From Devosia sp. XK-2 (GTDB lineage Bacteria > Pseudomonadota > Alphaproteobacteria > Rhizobiales > Devosiaceae): 64,000 nt of DNA. The stretch is taken from NCBI RefSeq assembly GCF_037113415.1, contig NZ_CP146608.1, positions 826,501-890,500 on the forward strand, given 5' to 3'. Each line of letters begins with the position of its first letter. Position 1 is the first letter of the stretch. Made by a program: the position numbers and the translations under genes. The notes beneath the pieces were generated by a model. It ran no database searches. It saw only the letters and a list, made by a program, of their open reading frames with translations, and had not been told where the DNA came from. Shown piece after piece: positions 61,472 through 64,000 of this stretch.

Positions 61472-61685
61472 TTCATCCACCTTCGGCCCGGCCCCGCGGC
61501 CGCCCTCGCCCAAAGGGAGGGCGGGCCTGACAATGGCGGCCGGCTGAACGTGAAACGCGGCTGCTTGTCGGCCGCCTGTCAGGGCCTCGTATGCGTCCCT
61601 GCTGAGCGGCCTAGGGTATCTCAATAGGCTCCCGAATATGCGCGATTTCTTCTGCGTCACGAGCGCCTTGCAACATAGTTCCTGA

Positions 61686-61709
61686 AATTTTGCACAGGTG
61701 TGCAAAATT
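61686..61709. promoter_or_regulatory. Near-perfect 24-bp palindrome, candidate operator 1
   Basis: AATTTTGCACA and TGTGCAAAATT (11 bases each) flank a central GG. The TGCACA-GG-TGTGCA core resembles operators of LacI-type regulators. It lies about 350 bases before the importer start at 62048. Confidence 0.7.
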
Positions 61710-61768
61710 CCTGTGTCATCAAAGCGTTATGTAAGCCGCCTATTTACTCCTTCGAGACAGCGAGAAAA

Positions 61769-61782
61769 TGCACTTGTGTGCA
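61769..61782. promoter_or_regulatory. Second copy of the TGCAC palindrome, candidate operator 2
   Basis: TGCACTTGTGTGCA has the same arms and 14-base core length as the site at 61691-61704, with two changed central bases. Their centres are 78 bp apart. Two similar sites suggest cooperative or looped repression of the importer at 62048. Confidence 0.6.
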
Positions 61783-62047
61783 ATCGCTAATCGGTGTTGT
61801 CTTGCTGAAGCGATGGCATGTCGCGGCAGGTGCAACCCAGCACGAGATTGGGACCGCCTTCCGTTCGCCAAAGCAAGAGGGAGGAGGCCCATGAGGCGGG
61901 CGAACCGGTGCCGATCCGGGGTCGTCATCTCGGCTTTGCCGATACGCTGCCTCCGCACTCGGCAACGATGGAGCGTTTCCGGTCAGGAGGCGCGACAAGC
62001 AAGTTAGCGCGGTGGCCGCCCCGGTCGCCATGATGGGAGAAAAGAAC

Positions 62048-63199
62048 ATGAAACGTCGTGACTTCATGATTTCCGCTGCGGGCACAGTGGCCGGTATGGC
62101 CCTTCTGCCCCGCATGTCCTTCGCTGCCGAAGGCGTGATCGACTGGTACACCAGCTCGGACAGCAATATTCTCGATTTCTGGACCAATACGGTCAAGCCG
62201 GCTTTCGAGGCTGCCAATCCTGGCGTTTCGATCAATCTGGTGGACGCAGGCGACGGTGCCGGTATCAACGCAATTGCCGAGCGTGCCATCGCCGCCAAGC
62301 AGTCCGGTGCCGATCCGCAGGCCGACTATTTCGAAACCCACGATCCCAACCAGCCCAATGGCGCCATCGACGCGGGCATTTACGTCAACATGAAGGAAGC
62401 GGGCCTGTCGAACTACGACAAGGTCAATCCGCTGGCCTTCGATGGCGATTACTCGCTGCCCTATCGCGGCAGCCAGGTTCTGCTCGCCTATGACAGCACC
62501 AAGCTCAAGGCCGCCGATGCACCCAAAAACTGGGACGATCTGGTCACCTGGATCAAGGCCAATCCGGGCCAATTCGTCTACAACCGTCCCGACAAGGGTG
62601 GTTCGGGCGGCAATTTCGTTCGTCGCGCCATCCATCAGGCCAATGGGCTCGACCCGGCTGCCTTCACCCTGGACAATTACTCGGAAGCATATGCCAACGA
62701 GACGCTGGGCAAGACCTGGGAAATCCTCAAGGACATCGCCCCGTCGCTCTACGATAATGGCGCTTACTCCTCGGGCAATACGCAGTCGATCCAGCTGCTG
62801 TCGCAGGGCGTGGTCACCATGACCCCGGTCTGGTCCGACCAGGTGCTACAGGCCATCAGCCAGGGCGTTCTGCCTGAAGATACCGGTCTGGTTCAGTTGC
62901 AGGACCTTGCGCTGGCCGGCGGCTTCTCCCGCGCTGTGGTCCTCGACAATGGCGTCAACCGCGACGCTGCCCTCAAGCTGGCTGATTTCGTGCTGACCGA
63001 AGAAATCCAGAGCGCCATCCTGACCGAACTGGGCGGCTTCCCCGGCGTCAGCTGGGACTATGTCTCCCCCGAACTGCGCGAGCGCTTTGCCGACATCGTC
63101 CCCACCTCCATCCCGACCTTCCCGGGCGGGGACTGGGGCGCCGCCATCAACGATGGCTGGTATCGCAATGTTGCACCAAACGTTGATCGCAACTCGTGA
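62048..63199 (+). CDS. ABC transporter substrate-binding protein with Tat signal (SBP family, iron/hexose-phosphate-like)
   Basis: A 383-residue exported binding protein. The N-terminus MKRRDFMISAAGTVAGMALL has the twin-arginine motif RRDFM, so it is probably exported folded by Tat and cleaved near SFAAE. Landmarks include IDWYTSSDSNILDFWTNTV, VNPLAFDGDYSLPYRGSQVLLAYDS and PVWSDQVLQAISQG. The family (bacterial extracellular solute-binding type 1/6, AfuA-like) takes ferric ions, hexose phosphates or polyamines. ATG 62048 lies before a GTG-started permease whose start overlaps this stop. It is controlled presumably by the LacI protein at 60458. Confidence 0.88.
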   Translation: MKRRDFMISAAGTVAGMALLPRMSFAAEGVIDWYTSSDSNILDFWTNTVKPAFEAANPGVSINLVDAGDGAGINAIAERAIAAKQSGADPQADYFETHDPNQPNGAIDAGIYVNMKEAGLSNYDKVNPLAFDGDYSLPYRGSQVLLAYDSTKLKAADAPKNWDDLVTWIKANPGQFVYNRPDKGGSGGNFVRRAIHQANGLDPAAFTLDNYSEAYANETLGKTWEILKDIAPSLYDNGAYSSGNTQSIQLLSQGVVTMTPVWSDQVLQAISQGVLPEDTGLVQLQDLALAGGFSRAVVLDNGVNRDAALKLADFVLTEEIQSAILTELGGFPGVSWDYVSPELRERFADIVPTSIPTFPGGDWGAAINDGWYRNVAPNVDRNS

Positions 63200-64000
63200 C
63201 CACCGAAGCGGCTGAAGGAGCGGTTCGTCCGCTCATGGAAAAGTCCGACAGCAGGAGGCCAACCGGCCTCCTGCTTGTCGCCATCCCTGTATTGTTGATG
63301 GCCTGGCTGATCATCTGGCCAATCATCAACGCCATTGGCCGCACCATGTGGCGGCCAGACGCCGAGGGCAGTTACGGCTTCGATCTATCGAGCTACATCT
63401 TCTTCTTCTCCGATCAGTACAGCATCGACAATCTGGCGATCACGCTGTGGACGACACTGATGTGCGCCATCCTGCTGCTCGCCATCTGCCTGCCCATCGC
63501 GCTCTATTTGCGCTTCTCGCAGGGGCGGCTGCCCGCTTATGTGCAGGCGCTGGCAATCTTTCCCATGTTCGTGCCCTCGATCATTCTGGCTTACGCCTTC
63601 ATTCGCGTGCTGGGGCCCAATGGCATGGTCGATATACTGCTCAATGCGGTGGGCCTGCCCAAGATCAGAACGCCTTACCTGACCCCTTGGGGGCCAGTGA
63701 TCGGGCTCGTCTGGGACAATATTCCGTTGACCGTGCTGATCCTGCTTTCCGGCCTTGGCTCTGTTGCCAACCATGCCATCGAAGCCGCGCGCGATGTCGG
63801 CGCCAACCGCCTGCAGGTCTTCTGGCACATCATCCTGCCGCGCATTTCGAACTCGATCCTTGTCGCCATTTCCTTCTCGGTGCTGGGCATCTTCTCGTCT
63901 TTCACGCTGCCCTATCTGCTCGGGCCAGCCTCACCCGAAATGATGGGGCCATTCATGAACCGCACCTTCCGCGAGGTGAATGACCCGATCAATGCCGTCA
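63196..64000 (+). CDS. ABC transporter permease (partial, runs off the right edge)
   Basis: The frame from GTG 63196 (overlapping the binding-protein stop) or ATG 63235 stays open to the edge, giving at least 255-268 residues. It begins near LLLVAIPVLLMAWLIIWPII, a membrane segment, and has the coupling loop EAARDVGANRLQVFWHIILPRI near residue 208, the EAA motif of a PotB/FbpB-type permease. NNDP-type sequence at the end shows the gene continues. The likely partner ATPase and second permease lie outside the window. Absence of a stop inside the window is why it is easily missed. Confidence 0.88.
   Translation, partial: MTTEAAEGAVRPLMEKSDSRRPTGLLLVAIPVLLMAWLIIWPIINAIGRTMWRPDAEGSYGFDLSSYIFFFSDQYSIDNLAITLWTTLMCAILLLAICLPIALYLRFSQGRLPAYVQALAIFPMFVPSIILAYAFIRVLGPNGMVDILLNAVGLPKIRTPYLTPWGPVIGLVWDNIPLTVLILLSGLGSVANHAIEAARDVGANRLQVFWHIILPRISNSILVAISFSVLGIFSSFTLPYLLGPASPEMMGPFMNRTFREVNDPINAV

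Larger units (their letters stand above)
61472..62047. other. Non-coding region with importer control signals
   Basis: This 576-base stretch holds no convincing gene. At 61500-61524 a GC-rich stem (CCGCCCTC with GAGGGCGG and a bulge) follows the LacI stop without a T-run. The rest carries the two palindromes annotated separately and a long leader to 62048. Frames across 61744-62298 and 61818-62033 look like chance reading. The long leader could hold a regulatory RNA, but I recognise no known riboswitch. Confidence 0.6.

Noticed and set aside
61500..61524. Rho-independent terminator after the LacI gene
   Set aside because: The stem is GC-rich with a bulged base, but no run of T follows, so termination is not supported.
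60230..61705. Minus-strand open frame of 491 codons
   Set aside because: It runs antisense through the Lrp and LacI genes and into non-coding DNA; composition is typical of an antisense shadow.

Overview
The window looks like chromosomal DNA of a high-GC alphaproteobacterium, most likely Hyphomicrobiales and possibly Devosia-like. That is inferred from gene families (Gfo/Idh plus TIM-barrel sugar enzymes, many ABC importers with LacI or GntR regulators, alphaproteobacterial LptE) and from coding style; no rRNA or tRNA is present to settle it. I see no insertion sequence, prophage, integrase, CRISPR array, tRNA or rRNA. About 90% of the DNA is coding, and both edges cut genes.

Layout. 1-2.0 kb: end of a winged-helix protein, an AraC regulator and an orphan SsuC-type permease. 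2.0-6.5 kb: a GntR regulator divergent from a catabolic operon (Ldh2-type dehydrogenase, iron-type alcohol dehydrogenase, GabD-like aldehyde dehydrogenase). 6.5-13.3 kb: DUF1028 protein divergent from a Dpp-type peptide importer, whose DppC and DppD domains are fused, ending in its own GntR gene. 13.4-31.0 kb: a sugar island with a cytosolic GH127 beta-L-arabinofuranosidase, four LacI regulators, a Gfo/Idh/MocA dehydrogenase, two TIM-barrel isomerases, a zinc-type dehydrogenase and two CUT1 sugar importers; only one has an ATPase gene. 31.2-32.8 kb: DeoR regulator and a glycerophosphodiesterase carrying a Lys-His-His repeat. 33.0-37.3 kb: O-antigen ligase-like protein divergent from an LptD-LptE pair. 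37.4-42.2 kb: RND efflux pump, adaptor and GbsR/MarR regulator.

42.4-49.9 kb: a two-way cluster with a ThiXYZ-like importer, cytosine-deaminase-like amidohydrolase, FAD oxidase and flavodoxin-fold reductase on one strand, and RidA plus creatininase-family hydrolase on the other. It reads as an uptake and breakdown route for a nitrogen heterocycle of unknown identity. 49.9-60.4 kb: a second Dpp importer (DppD-DppF fused) with a class V aminotransferase and a GntR regulator, next to an AceE/MdeB-like thiamine-diphosphate enzyme and an Lrp regulator. 60.5-64 kb: LacI regulator, a Tat-exported binding protein and the start of its permease.

Most transport operons have recognisable palindromes in their control regions. 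Five of the six binding-protein genes are followed by a stem-loop before the next gene, a likely way of making more binding protein than membrane subunits. Operators, promoters and pathway links are read by eye and are hypotheses; protein family calls are much firmer.
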